From contig JAPFFF010000001.1 of NCBI GenBank assembly GCA_039105265.1, forward strand, positions 1,612,001 to 1,676,000: a stretch of 64,000 nucleotides of DNA, written 5' to 3'. This document shows, in pieces, positions 46,824 through 57,229 of the stretch (its first letter is position 1; each line of letters opens with the position of its first letter). The notes under the pieces were generated by a model. That model saw only the letters and a program-made list of their open reading frames with translations. It did not search any database and was not told the DNA's origin. The position numbers and the translations under genes were made by a program. The DNA comes from Tritrichomonas musculus. Lineage: Eukaryota > Parabasalia > Tritrichomonadida > Tritrichomonadidae.

Positions 46824-48405
46824 CAGGGATGTGAAAAGGACCGCCCGGGCAAGCTCGGGCAGAATGTCACTTTTTTGCCCGGGCAAAATTTACGGGCAGA
46901 AGATTTGCCCGAACTTTCTTTTTTTTTTTTAAGTCACATTTCATTTGCCCTGGCAGAAAAGTGACATTTCCCGTCTTTGCCCGTCTTTGCTCATAGAAAA
47001 TATAAGAATATTAAACTATTATTATTAAAATAAATAATTATAATTGCTTTAAACAGGGTTGTCGATCGATGATGATAAATATCGATTATCGGCTCATTAT
47101 CGATAGTCCGATAATATCGATAAAAATTTGTTCGATAACCAATAATTATCGATAAATACGTTAAGCAAAACCGCCGATATTTGGTCACTATCGGACGGTT
47201 ACGGTTCGATATTCTCCGATATTTTATAATAAAATTTCCATACTTTTTTTTTACATTTTTGATTAAAATTTGGAATTTTATATTTTTAATTGTACTTCAA
47301 TAGTGCATGCTGAAATAAGCGAAATAAGGTCAGGGTGCATTATATGTCCAATATAATAATGAGAAGCTAAAAAATCAGGTTTTTGATTAATACATAAAAA
47401 GATTATTTTCAAAATTTTTAAAAAAGAACCAATTGGCCAACAAAAAAAGATTATTATTAAGAACAAAGTTATAAGACGATAATTTCCTCATATCTTCTCA
47501 GTATTAAATTATTTCCATATTTGCAAATTAACGAATCTTAATATGTAATGAAATATTAATGCAATGCTACTAAAATAATTTGCGTTTTTTTTATTAAAAG
47601 AATATCAAGTCTAAAAATATTTAGAGAAATGGAGAGAATTTTATTAATTTACAAAAAGTTATCGTGTTCACTTTTTGATAAATTTAATTATTTTGCCAAA
47701 ATAAAATTATCTTTATTGATTTTAAATTTCATACTTAAATATTATTAGAATTATAATATATTACTTATCTTTTATTATAATAAAAGTTAATTTCCTATGA
47801 AATATAAAAAATCTTTTTTAATAATTTGATCATTTGTACATACAAGCTTTTTTATATGTCATTACTTGAAAAAATAACTTTTATATAATTATATAACAAT
47901 TAAATAGCCATAATTTCTAGTAAATATCTTTTCTTTACCTTAAAAAAGTTAAAAATATCGATCATTATTGGCCATGATAAAAACCGTTTTTATCGATAAT
48001 GATAATTATTATCGGATAGTATCGGTTATTCTACTCTACTCCCGATAATATCGATAATATTGGCAACGTATTTAACCGTTATCGGACACTATCGATAAAC
48101 ATCCCTGGCTTTAAATTAAAAAAAAATATGAATATTAAAAATTTAGATGAAAATGTAATTTTTAATAAAATATCAATCAAAAAAACAATAGAATTATCTT
48201 ATTTTCAAATAACATTTCATTGTCACTTTTAATCTCGGGCAATTGCCCGAGCAAAATTCACGGGCAAAGACGGGTAATGTCACTTTTTTTAAGAACGGGC
48301 AAGACGGGCACGGGCAAGTACGGGCAAACACGGGCACGGGCACTGCCCGTGGCCCGTCATTTTTACGGGCAATTTGCCCGTGCCCGTGCCCGTCCATCAT
48401 CCCTG
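46824..48405. mobile_element. CAGGGATG-ended DNA transposon (MITE, 520 bp before nested insertion) with 9-bp target duplication
   Basis: The element begins CAGGGATG at 46824 and ends CATCCCTG at 48405. It is flanked by direct repeats taacaaaat (46815-46823 and 48406-48414). The homologous inverted arm keeps a single taacaaaat (complement at 57114-57122), the empty site. The ends are packed with CGGGCA/TGCCCG motifs and TGTCACTTTTT motifs. No transposase is encoded. CAGGG termini suggest hAT, while a 9-bp duplication is more usual for Mutator-like elements. A second element is nested at 47054-48107. Confidence 0.85.
47054..48107. mobile_element. Nested hAT-like element (1,054 bp) with 8-bp target duplication
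   Basis: Termini are CAGGGTTG (47054) and CATCCCTG (48107), flanked by exact 8-bp direct repeats gctttaaa (47046-47053 and 48108-48115). CAGGG ends with 8-bp duplication are the hAT signature. Both ends carry many subterminal (T)ATCGATA and CCGATA motifs, typical binding sites for hAT transposase. The interior is AT-rich without a credible frame, so the element is non-autonomous. Confidence 0.85.
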
Positions 48406-48677
48406 TAACAAAATCAAAAAAATTTGAAATGGCTATATTATTCATTTGAAAAAGAATTCTTCTGTATATTTTTTTAAATCCATAATGAAGCTTATTTATA
48501 TAATAAAGATATTATAATTCCGATTAACAAACATAAAAATAAATATAAAATGGTTTGATATTAATCACCTTAATTATCATTCGCTTTAGCGTAATTTATG
48601 AACATCATAATTCATTTTGATTTAAAAAATCATTCTATGAAAAGCATTTTGCACTTATATGAGCATTTATCCATACT

Positions 48678-48881
48678 TTAATTATTAATTAAATATTTCC
48701 ATTCAACACAATCTGTACATTTTGTTGGGATGCTTGTGCATTCCTTACAATGAATTTCACTTTCATCACATTTCTCTCCTTTTTGAAATGTACCAAGAGG
48801 GCAAATATCGTAACATTCTATTCCAAATTGGTAAGTACCAGCTTGGATTTTGCAAATTTTGAGTACAAAATGATAAAACAT
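48678..48881 (-). pseudogene. Cys-rich (furin-like repeat) protein fragment, copy B
   Basis: The minus strand reads 67 codons with GTYQFGIECYDICPLGTF, KGEKCDESEIHCKECTS and TKCTDCVEWKY. The CxxC-type spacing is that of extracellular Cys-rich furin/EGF-like repeats found in protist surface proteins. The ATG lies in the shared repeat and there is no signal peptide, so this is most likely the 3' end of a longer gene captured in the repeat. It is duplicated at 56647-56850. Confidence 0.6.
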
Positions 48882-49327
48882 ATTATTAAAAAAAATTATA
48901 AAATTATTATAGTTGTTGATATGTCTAGATATAAATCTTGTCCACAGTCGTTAATTATTTACATGATTTTGATTTATAATCAAATAATGAATGAAATAAT
49001 TTGATATTAACATGCCATGAATTTTGTGGAAAGAAATTTGAATGAAATTTTTTGAAAGAACGTTGCTTTCAATTTAAAATAATCACCTTTCAAAAAATTT
49101 TCCAAATTGTGAAAAAATAAAATTCTATATGGGAAATTTTGATGAATCAAATTGTTTCATGACATAGTAGTTTTTTGTTTTTGTTTTTTATTTAGGAATC
49201 TTGTATATGATATTATATTCTTTTTTTAGAGAAATGTCATATTATTTTTGAAAAAGTTTAATCAGTTCGAATTGTTTCACTTCATTTAATAATAAAGATT
49301 CATAATAAAGAAATAACAATAATAAAA

Positions 49328-49783
49328 ATGGGAAGGAAAGGGAAACAATGGAGAGCAATTAAGTCAATAAAAATTCTCTTGGGTGAGAGAATTATTGAAA
49401 TTGAATTAAATGAAGGAGAACGAATTAAAAATGAAAAAGATCTTTTACAAATCTCGAATCAATCAAATAAACTGCACATGAAACCAAAAATCAAAAGAAA
49501 CAAGAAATCGATAAACATAGAAAAGATTCAAGAAATCTCAGAAATCCAAGAAATCCAAAAAATCCAAGAAAATACAGATAATTCAATCCAGCAAGACAAC
49601 GACAATGAAAATATTATCTTTGATAATGAATTTTCGTTTATCGATGATACCAATTTTGATATTGAAAAAGAAGGAAGCACATCCTTTGATTTCAACAATG
49701 ATTTGTATTTTGATACAAGCAATATTTCGAATGAATATGATTTTGATTGTGATTGTGATTTTGAATTTGAATTCAGTTTTTAA
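49328..49783 (+). CDS. Small protein of three-copy family, copy B (151 aa)
   Basis: Nearly identical to the copy at 45930. I see differences only around the IQE repeats (EIQKIQEN) and in the acidic tail (one Cys replaced by Phe in the YD(C/F)DCDC segment). The leader with its TCATTT motif is also conserved. Function unknown; see copy A for the protein description. Confidence 0.65.
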   Translation: MGRKGKQWRAIKSIKILLGERIIEIELNEGERIKNEKDLLQISNQSNKLHMKPKIKRNKKSINIEKIQEISEIQEIQKIQENTDNSIQQDNDNENIIFDNEFSFIDDTNFDIEKEGSTSFDFNNDLYFDTSNISNEYDFDCDCDFEFEFSF

Positions 49784-49848
49784 ACTTTATAAAAATTGTT
49801 TTTTTACAATATTTAACTTTTTTTTTTGATCAAATTACTCATTTGAAA

Positions 49849-50062
49849 TTTTGAATTTCATAATAACCAAAATAGAATCAAAATATAACATCAGTTATTA
49901 TTATTGGAGAGACTCCTCTTTTCTGAGACAAAATTATGCTTTTTCAATGAATAATCATAAAATAAAAACTTAAATTTTAATTCACCAAGTTTCCCATTTT
50001 GAATTACAATAATAATAATAATAAAAGAAATAAAAATAAACTTTTTATTTATTTAATTAATT
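49849..50062. other. AT-rich spacer
   Basis: Short AT-rich DNA with an aat-rich microsatellite near 50008-50023; nothing coding. Confidence 0.45.
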
Positions 50063-50350
50063 TCAAAAGTCTAGTGGAATTTCAGATTTCAAATCTTTGT
50101 TTATTTGGACAGCAATTTTAATTTCTCTAAGATTTTCGGTTTCTTTCATTGTGTAATTAGTCCCTTCCTTTGCTGTATTTCTAAGGTCAACAACTTTTGT
50201 CATATTTTTAATTGTAATGTTGTCAATGAAAGGCTGCATGATCTCCATTATAGGCTGTTGATCTTTTTTGAGCTGATTTTCGACGATATCGAAATTGAAC
50301 TCAAAAGTACTTTCAACCAACTCATCGTCAAACAAGTTCACTATTTGATT
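50063..50350 (-). pseudogene. 5'-truncated coding fragment ending at a homopolymer
   Basis: About 92 codons with protein-like composition (LFDDELVESTFEFNFDIVEN, MQPFIDNITIKNMTKVVDLR) end with a stop at 50063. There is no ATG upstream; the frame runs into an A tract (complement of the T run at 50357-50370) that is followed by gatcagatgataattatt, as in copy A of the repeat. I infer a 3' gene fragment whose 5' end was lost at that junction. Family not recognised. Confidence 0.45.
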
Positions 50351-50595
50351 TAAACTTTTTTTTTTTTTTTGATCAGATGATAATTATTGATTACATTTTA
50401 AAATGACAAGATTAAATAAATAAATAAAAAAGAACAGATTAAGACATATTATAATAGATGAATCAAAGTCAATCATTGACTGAACTATTGTTCATATAAA
50501 AAAAAAAATTCAAAAATTTGGGCGGTTATAGGTCAATTATCAAACAATAAAAAAGAATGGAATAAAATATTTATTTATTTAAGTAATTTTCTAGA

Positions 50596-51564
50596 TTACT
50601 TCATTGCCTTTAAAATCAAAATTTCAACCACGATTATTGCGATTATGATGAGCAACAGCTTTGGGTTTATGTTTCCTTGTACATCTTGGCTTTGTGCTGT
50701 GGATTTTGAGATCTGTACGGACTCGGTACTCTTCTCTTGAACTGGTTTGTGCTCCTCTTCAATAGTTGGCTGCTTGATCTGCTCCTCGTTTGGCTCTATA
50801 CTTCTTTCCTGGGGCATTTCTCTCTCCTCTGTCTCTCTAATTCCCATCACAGGCAAAGCAGGCCTGTCTTCTTGTATTTCTCTAATGGGAACTTCACTTT
50901 TCTCTTGTTTTACTTCCTCTTGATTTGAGGGAACTTCACTTTCGACACTCTGGACATCTCTTTCTTCTAGACGTCCGAAGTCATTATCTGGGACTTTTTC
51001 CTCCTCATAGGTTGTCTTGATACCTCTTTCTTGGAATTCTGTTTGATTGGATTCTGAAGATTGGGTAGTTTGGTCAGTTCTTTCTGGGAATGATCTAATT
51101 CCAAGTGGTTCTACGTCTAATTCAACTTCTGGTATTGGAGCTTCCCTCTTGGGTAATTCTTTAGTTAATTGGATAAATGGAGGATCACCTTCTTTGGCTA
51201 AATGAAAGAATAAATGAACTTTTCCTGGTTTTTCAACTTTTGGGGCTGCAAAAAATTCGTACCAGTCTTCATATATTTTTCCGAGCTCCCAATTTTTAAT
51301 ATCAAAGTCTCTGGTCGAAATTAAATCGTCTGCAGATACTTTATCCCAGTCATAAAGTTCAATATGAAGAACAGCTCCTTCAACATCTTCAATTGGTATA
51401 TGAAATTCTTCATTCCAGGTAGGATCAAAGGTTTGCTTGATGTCTTTGGTCCTCCATTGTTCAGCAATGCCTTTTATTTGAAACAGAAGATATGGATCAG
51501 CTTTTCCAACAACATCCATCTTCGGAAGATCTTTAGCTTCGACAGCTCTAATATGGAGAATCAT
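50596..51564 (-). CDS. C2-domain protein with C-terminal membrane anchor (322 aa)
   Basis: ATG at 51564 (MILHIRAVEAKDLPKMDVVG), with an initiator-like TCATTA ending 3 nt before it. Residues 1-120 are a C2 domain with the expected Ca2+-binding acidic residues: D17, D23 (GKADPY), D72, D74 and D80 (LYDWDKVSADD). Residues about 130-290 are disordered and Glu/Pro/Gln-rich (PIPEVELDVEP, QERSIEPNEEQ). The C-terminal NPKLLLIIIAIIVVEILILK is a tail anchor. The design suggests calcium-dependent lipid binding tethered to the ER or other endomembrane. C2 proteins with C-terminal anchors are common in trichomonads. Confidence 0.9.
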   Translation of the reverse strand: MILHIRAVEAKDLPKMDVVGKADPYLLFQIKGIAEQWRTKDIKQTFDPTWNEEFHIPIEDVEGAVLHIELYDWDKVSADDLISTRDFDIKNWELGKIYEDWYEFFAAPKVEKPGKVHLFFHLAKEGDPPFIQLTKELPKREAPIPEVELDVEPLGIRSFPERTDQTTQSSESNQTEFQERGIKTTYEEEKVPDNDFGRLEERDVQSVESEVPSNQEEVKQEKSEVPIREIQEDRPALPVMGIRETEEREMPQERSIEPNEEQIKQPTIEEEHKPVQEKSTESVQISKSTAQSQDVQGNINPKLLLIIIAIIVVEILILKAMK

Positions 51565-51567
51565 TTT

Positions 51568-51573
51568 TAATGA
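51568..51573 (-). promoter_or_regulatory. Initiator-like TCATTA of the C2-protein gene
   Basis: TCATTA on the minus strand lies immediately before the ATG (5' leader of about 6-7 nt if the A is +1), matching the known Trichomonas initiator TCA(C/T)T(A/T) and its very short leaders. It also argues for the ATG at 51564 as start. Confidence 0.65.
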
Positions 51574-51599
51574 CAAATACTGTAAATCATTGAAAATTT

Positions 51600-53521
51600 T
51601 TTTTTATACCTTCAATTAATTGTGAGTAATAAAATAAATTTCTCAAATATTTTTAAATTCTGAATGAACTTTTTCCATTTAGAAGTGGGTGAGCAAAATA
51701 CTGCGTTTTCAAGTTCAGTTTGAAATATAGAAAATTGTGGGACTTTCGTTATTTGTCACTCAAAAAATTGAATATATTTATAAACTTTTTATGAATTTTT
51801 TCTCAATTTTAGTCGATAAATCCTCCTTAAGAATTTTTTAGAAATAATTTCGATTTTGTATCTTTTAATATAAAATATATTTCATATATTTTTAATTTTA
51901 TTATATATTATATATTTATTATATGATATAAATAATACTTATATATTTGATAATCATAGAATTTAATATGATAAGTATAAATCTTTTTTAAAAAAATGAT
52001 CGGAATGGTGAAATTTTAAAGTTTTAAACTTTTTCTGAAATAATAACCATTGAATTTTATTTTCTATGAGTTGTTTTAATATTGAAATGTTTACAAAAAA
52101 AAGATTTATAATATGATATTGTTATTTGATCCTGGTTCAGATGCTGTTAAATACTGAAACAAAAATATGAAAACGTCTTAAAAAAAAAATTCTTTTAATA
52201 TTTCAATTGATATTATTATCAATCTCATAAAAAATTTTTTATAATAGAGGCATGTCAACCAAAATTCTACTCGATAAATTTTTTTGAAAATGATAATATA
52301 AGATTTAAATGATGTATATTAAAACTTTTCCTCTTGAGCAAACGAAAACTTCTATACAGTTTTTAGTTTTCATTCAAATCATCATTTTTAACTCAATATC
52401 TTCAATTCAAAAAGTAGATATATTCAAATTTGATATATTGAAAAATGAATTCTCTTTCATTTTTGATAAGATCATGATTGAATACCATTTCAATTTGAGA
52501 GAATTTTTATTGAATAGCTTTTCAATTTGAGAGATGGTTAATTGAATATTCTTTCAATTTGAGAAGAATAAATAAGTTTTATTTATAACTTGGAAATTGA
52601 ATTATCAAAAATTTATTTTATGATATAAATATTCTTAGATATTAATTATAAATTTATAAAAGTAATTATATTTGCATATCACAAAAAATTTAAAACAAAT
52701 ATTTTAAAATATTTTATTTTGATTTTATAAAGTAGGTAAAATCATTATTTGATTTTTAATAAAGAAGTATATAATTTTTATTAATCAACAAAATAAATTT
52801 CTGCTCTAATATTCTCAAATATTTATATAAAATATAATTATTTGAAAAAGTTCGATCGGTAAAAATAAAAAATGATTTATTTCAAAATTTTTTTATATAA
52901 TTTTAAAGTAAAATGAAATAAATTTATAATAAGTTCTATAAATCCTCTAAAAATCATATTTTTAGCACTAATTATATTTTATTTTTTCAATGAACTATCA
53001 ATTGAATTGAAAGTATAATATTAGTGTATATTGAAACGTATAAAAGAAAATCCCAATATAATTATTAAAATGGCTGTTTTATTTTGATTAAAAAATGAAA
53101 TATTATTAGTATCACAGAAATTTGAAAATAAGACGTTTTATGTTTAGATATTTAAAGAACGTATAGAGTAATCATAAAAACCATTAGTAATTTGTTAATA
53201 TTATTAAGTTATAAATGTAAAGAATCTTGGATCTTATATTTCTATAGAGTGGATAAAATGAAAAATCAAAATTGATGTTTTTTACCTAAAAACTATAAAT
53301 TTTTATTGTACAAACTAAATAATTGGATTTCAAAGATCATAAATACATTCTTCTTTTTTATACTAATCTTTTATAATTGGACTTATCTTATTTTCTACTT
53401 TCACTTTTTGAGAGCTTTTTTTTGGTTGATATGCCTCTTTTATAATGAAAGTACATGCAAATCACTCAAAATTAATAAAAGAAAAGAAATGTTTTTGAAT
53501 AATTTTTTTTTATTACTACTA
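51600..53521. other. Gene-free AT-rich DNA
   Basis: No credible gene was found. A short triplicated TTTCAATTTGAGA-type motif lies at about 52487-52565. Confidence 0.5.
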
Positions 53522-54541
53522 TTATAAACACAAAAAATCAAATTCCTTTGTTTCTATATAATCTTCATAATCATCATCACTGCATGTTTCGTTTTCTGAT
53601 GATGTTGATGATGAAAAAACAGAAGATTCGTTCTTTTTATCAACTTCCAAGAATTCTTTAGTTTTTCTGATATATCTTTTGACTATTTCAACGTTGGCTC
53701 CTTCGAATATAAAATCATCATTTTGTTCCAATTCTTTAACAATTTCATCAAAAGAAGGTCTTTCATTTGGATCATTTGCCCAGCATTTTTGAATAAGATT
53801 GACGTAAAATTTTGGAACATCATTTGGAATTACATATCTTTTTCCTGATGTGACTTTGTTAATGAGTTGGCTGATTGTTCTTGGCTGCACTCCTACAAAT
53901 TTATAGTTGGTTGTGAACAATGAGAGAAGTGTAACTGCAAATGCATAAACATCAATCTTATTAGTAATATTTGAATCTTCATCTTCTTCGGCAAATAATT
54001 CTGGGGCCATGAAATATGGAGTACCTAAGCGACCTGTCATGTTACCTCCATCAAATCTTGAAAGGCCAAAATCAGATAATACTGGGTAAAAATTTTCATC
54101 TAAGAAGATATTTTCTGGCTTGAGATCACGGTGAACAATATTTTTACTATGTAAATATGCCATTGCTGATGCAATTCCATAAACAATGATTGAAAGTTGT
54201 GTATTATTTAATTCTTCTTCTTCTTCTAAAACATCAGCTAAAGTTTTATTTGGTAAATATTTTGAATATATTTGAAATGTTTGATCTTTGCTGGATGGAA
54301 ATGAAAAACCAATTAATTGAATAATATTTGGATGTTTTAATGAGGCCATAATTGAAACTTCCCGAATGAAATTTTTTTGAATATCTTTATCTTCTAAATC
54401 AACTGGTATTTTTTTAAGTGCAACTTTCAAATCAATATTATCTTTTGGATGAACGAGAGAAACTTGACCAAAGTTACCTTCACCTATAAAATCATTTTCA
54501 ACTTCATAATCGGATGGATTAGTTAAGTATTTTATTAGCAT
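53522..54541 (-). CDS. Protein kinase, TKL-like (339 aa)
   Basis: The kinase domain spans residues about 12-275. The Gly-rich loop is GEGNFGQV (20-27), catalytic Lys K43 (VALKK), alpha-C Glu E61, catalytic loop HRDLKPEN (137-144), DFG 157-159 and activation segment end GTPYFMAPE. NERPSFDEIVKEL at the end of the domain resembles TKL/receptor-like kinases. A short Ser/Asp/Glu-rich tail follows (SSTSSENETCSDDDYED). No membrane span or signal peptide. TCATTT ends about 12 nt before the ATG. All catalytic residues are present, so an active Ser/Thr kinase is expected. Confidence 0.93.
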   Translation of the reverse strand: MLIKYLTNPSDYEVENDFIGEGNFGQVSLVHPKDNIDLKVALKKIPVDLEDKDIQKNFIREVSIMASLKHPNIIQLIGFSFPSSKDQTFQIYSKYLPNKTLADVLEEEEELNNTQLSIIVYGIASAMAYLHSKNIVHRDLKPENIFLDENFYPVLSDFGLSRFDGGNMTGRLGTPYFMAPELFAEEDEDSNITNKIDVYAFAVTLLSLFTTNYKFVGVQPRTISQLINKVTSGKRYVIPNDVPKFYVNLIQKCWANDPNERPSFDEIVKELEQNDDFIFEGANVEIVKRYIRKTKEFLEVDKKNESSVFSSSTSSENETCSDDDYEDYIETKEFDFLCL

Positions 54542-54552
54542 AATTAATATTA

Positions 54553-54558
54553 AAATGA
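54553..54558 (-). promoter_or_regulatory. Initiator-like TCATTT of the kinase gene
   Basis: TCATTT on the minus strand lies about 14 nt upstream of the ATG at 54541, in agreement with the trichomonad initiator and short leaders. Confidence 0.6.
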
Positions 54559-55700
54559 AATCATCTTACTTTTATGAATTGGGCGAATTTTTTCTGAACT
54601 TTTTGAATGTTTCAATTCAAAAAAAATTTTTTAAAAATTTTAAAAAAATTTTATTCAAATGGGCACCGTTCATCAAGAGTTTGATACAATTTTGAAAATC
54701 AATAATTCAGAGGAACTAAATCTCTATCTCTTTGAGAAACATTAATCAGAAATTCTGTATCAATGAACATTCTAAATGAAATTATTACCTAAATCGTTGT
54801 AGAAAACAACTCGAACCAATTTATCTATTTTTATTCAAAAGTGTATTTTCCACCTCGAAAATGAATCAACCTTTTTTTTTTAATTTACTGAATGAAAATT
54901 TTAGAATCTATCAAATTCATTCTTTGTTTTCTATAAAGTCGAATTCAAAAAGTCGAATTCAAAAAGTTTGTGAATTGTTCTCAAAAAAATTCTGAAAAAA
55001 GTGAAAAACAAAATCTTCTTTTCAATTAATTTTGATTTATTGAAATATTGTTTAATAATGAAAAAATGTTTTGATGTGAGCAAATACATATATTACAGAT
55101 CTTTCAGTTTGCAGTTCGAAATTAAAAATCAATGATCATCAACTAATTTGTAAATTATGATCCAAAAAATAGTATTTGAACGAGTATTAAAAAAATAAAC
55201 TCTATTTTACTATAATTGCAGGCTCTACAATGTGATTTCTGGTGAATTAGTGCACAGATCTATGATAATTATCACTAAAGATTAGGAAAATGGTATTTTT
55301 TTGAGGATTTTTTCTTTACAAAATAATAGTTAATGATAAAGCATTATCCATATCATTAACTTTTTTAAAATTAAAAAAAACGTTATAAAACGCAAAAGTT
55401 TCAAAAAAACGTATTTTCCAAATTTCATTTATTTTTAACAATTTTGTTTTTTATATGAATGCATAATAAGATATTATTTAATTAAAATATTAATAATAAT
55501 ATATTTAAGGTATTAACATAATTTTATGAATTATTTTGCAAGATAATTGTATTGTTTAAAAGATCGTTATGCTCTCAATTTTATTTTCATTATTCGTCTT
55601 CGAGACTTATTTATTTTATGCTTAAATTTGTTCTTAGGAGATAAAACAAATATGTTAAAATTTGACCAATTGGCACATAGGATCTTGTATTATTTTTCTC
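54559..55700. other. Gene-free AT-rich DNA
   Basis: No credible gene, RNA or array was detected upstream of the kinase gene. Confidence 0.5.
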
Positions 55701-55771
55701 TTTCAAATGAGTAATTTGATCAAAAAAAAAAAAAAAGTTAAATATTGTAAAAAAAACAATTTTAATAGAGT

Positions 55772-56200
55772 TTAAAAACTGAATTCAAATTCAAAATCAC
55801 AATCACAATCACAATCATATTCATTCGAAATATTGCTTGTATCAAAATACAAATCGTTGTTGAAATCAAAGAATGTGCTTCCTTCTTTTTCAATATCAAA
55901 ATTTGTATCTTCAATAAAAGAAAATTCATTATCAAAGATAATATTTTCATTGTCGTTGTCTTGCTGGATTGAATTATCTGAATTTTCTTGGATTTCTTGA
56001 ATCTTTTCTATGTTTATCGATTTCTTGTTTCTTTTGATTTTTGGTTTCATGTGCAGTTTATTTGATTGACTCGAGATTTGTAAAAGATCTTTTTCATTTT
56101 TAATTCGTTCTCCTTCATTTAATTCAATTTCAATAATTCTCTCACCCAAGAGAATTTTTATTGACTTAATTGCTCTCCATTGTTTCCCTTTCCTTCCCAT
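55772..56200 (-). CDS. Small protein of three-copy family, copy C (142 aa)
   Basis: Homologous to the genes at 45930 and 49328, with a 27-bp in-frame deletion in the IQE repeat region and substitutions such as FIDD to FIED and STSF to STFF. The acidic Cys/Asp tail is intact. The deletion in a multiple of three and conserved frame support a translated gene. Leader and TCATTT motif are also conserved. Confidence 0.65.
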   Translation of the reverse strand: MGRKGKQWRAIKSIKILLGERIIEIELNEGERIKNEKDLLQISSQSNKLHMKPKIKRNKKSINIEKIQEIQENSDNSIQQDNDNENIIFDNEFSFIEDTNFDIEKEGSTFFDFNNDLYFDTSNISNEYDCDCDCDFEFEFSF

Positions 56201-56646
56201 TTTTATTATTGTTATTTCTTTATTATGAATCTTTATTATTAAATGAAGTGAAACAATTCGAACTGATTAAACTTTTTCAAAAATAATATGACATTTCTCT
56301 AAAAAAAGAATATAATATCATATACAAGATTCCTAAATAAAAAACAAAAACAAAAAACTACTATGTCATGAAACAATTTGATTCATCAAAATTTCCCATA
56401 TAGAATTTTATTTTTTCACAATTTGGAAAATTTTTTGAAAGGTGATTATTTTAAATTGAAAGCAACGTTCTTTCAAAAAATTTCATTCAAATTTCTTTCC
56501 ACAAAATTCATGGCATGTTAATATCAAATTTTTCCATTCATTATTTGATTATAAATCAAAATTATGTAAATAATTAACGACTGTGGACAAGATTTATATC
56601 TAGACATATCAACGACTATAATAATTTTATAATTTTTTTTAATAAT

Positions 56647-56850
56647 ATGTTTTATCATTTTGTACTCAAAATTTGCAAAATCCAAGCTGGTACTTACCAA
56701 TTTGGAATAGAATGTTACGATATTTGCCCTCATGGTACATTTCAAAAAGGAGAGAAATGTGATGAAAGTGAAATTCATTGTGAGGAATGCACAAGCATCC
56801 CAACAAAATGTACAGATTGTGTTGAATGGAAATATTTAATTAATAATTAA
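56647..56850 (+). pseudogene. Cys-rich (furin-like repeat) protein fragment, copy C
   Basis: 67 codons, differing from copy B at only a few positions (DICPHGTF versus DICPLGTF, HCEECTS versus HCKECTS). Cys pairs C-x3-C and C-x2-C are kept. No signal peptide; probably the 3' end of a larger surface-protein gene carried along in the repeat. Confidence 0.6.
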
Positions 56851-57229
56851 AGTATGGATAAATGCTCATATAAGTGCAAAATGCTTTTCATAGAATGATT
56901 TTTTATATCAAAATGAATTATGATGTTCATAAATTACGCTAAAGCGAATGATAATTAAGGTGATTAATATCAAACCATTTTATATTTATTTTTATGCTTG
57001 CTAATCGGAATTATAATATCTTTATTATATAAATAAGCTTCATTATGGATTTAAAAAATTATACAGAAGAACTGCTTTTCAAATGAATAATATAGTCATT
57101 TCAAATTTTTTTGATTTTGTTAAAAATAATCTAAATAATTTACTTAATCAAATAAAAACAACAAGAGTTTTAAAAAAAAATAATCAAACTCTTATTGATC
57201 CATCATAACGTCAAATTTTTTCTCCTTAA

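Larger units (their letters stand above)
46723..49848 (+). repeat. Left arm of a long inverted repeat (copy B), interrupted by an insertion
   Basis: After removal of the insertion 46815-48405 the arm is about 1.5 kb and matches 55701-57214 in inverse orientation. The arm holds ttgacgttatgatggatcaa at its outer end, a Cys-rich coding fragment, the leader and 151-codon gene, and a T tract with gatcaaattactcatttgaa at its inner end. The two arms enclose 5.85 kb with the C2-protein and kinase genes. Confidence 0.85.
55701..57214 (-). repeat. Right arm of the long inverted repeat (copy C), with empty transposon site
   Basis: Reverse complement of the arm at 46723-49848 without the insertion. It contains the 142-codon gene, its leader and the Cys-rich fragment in the same order. 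The single complement of taacaaaat at 57114-57122 marks where the other arm received the transposon, so the inverted duplication existed before that insertion, or the insertion is polymorphic. Confidence 0.85.

Noticed and set aside
48194-48449. Frames on both strands with KTGTGKYGQTRAR-like content
   Set aside because: Produced by CGGGCA arrays of the transposon end, present on both strands, not protein-like.
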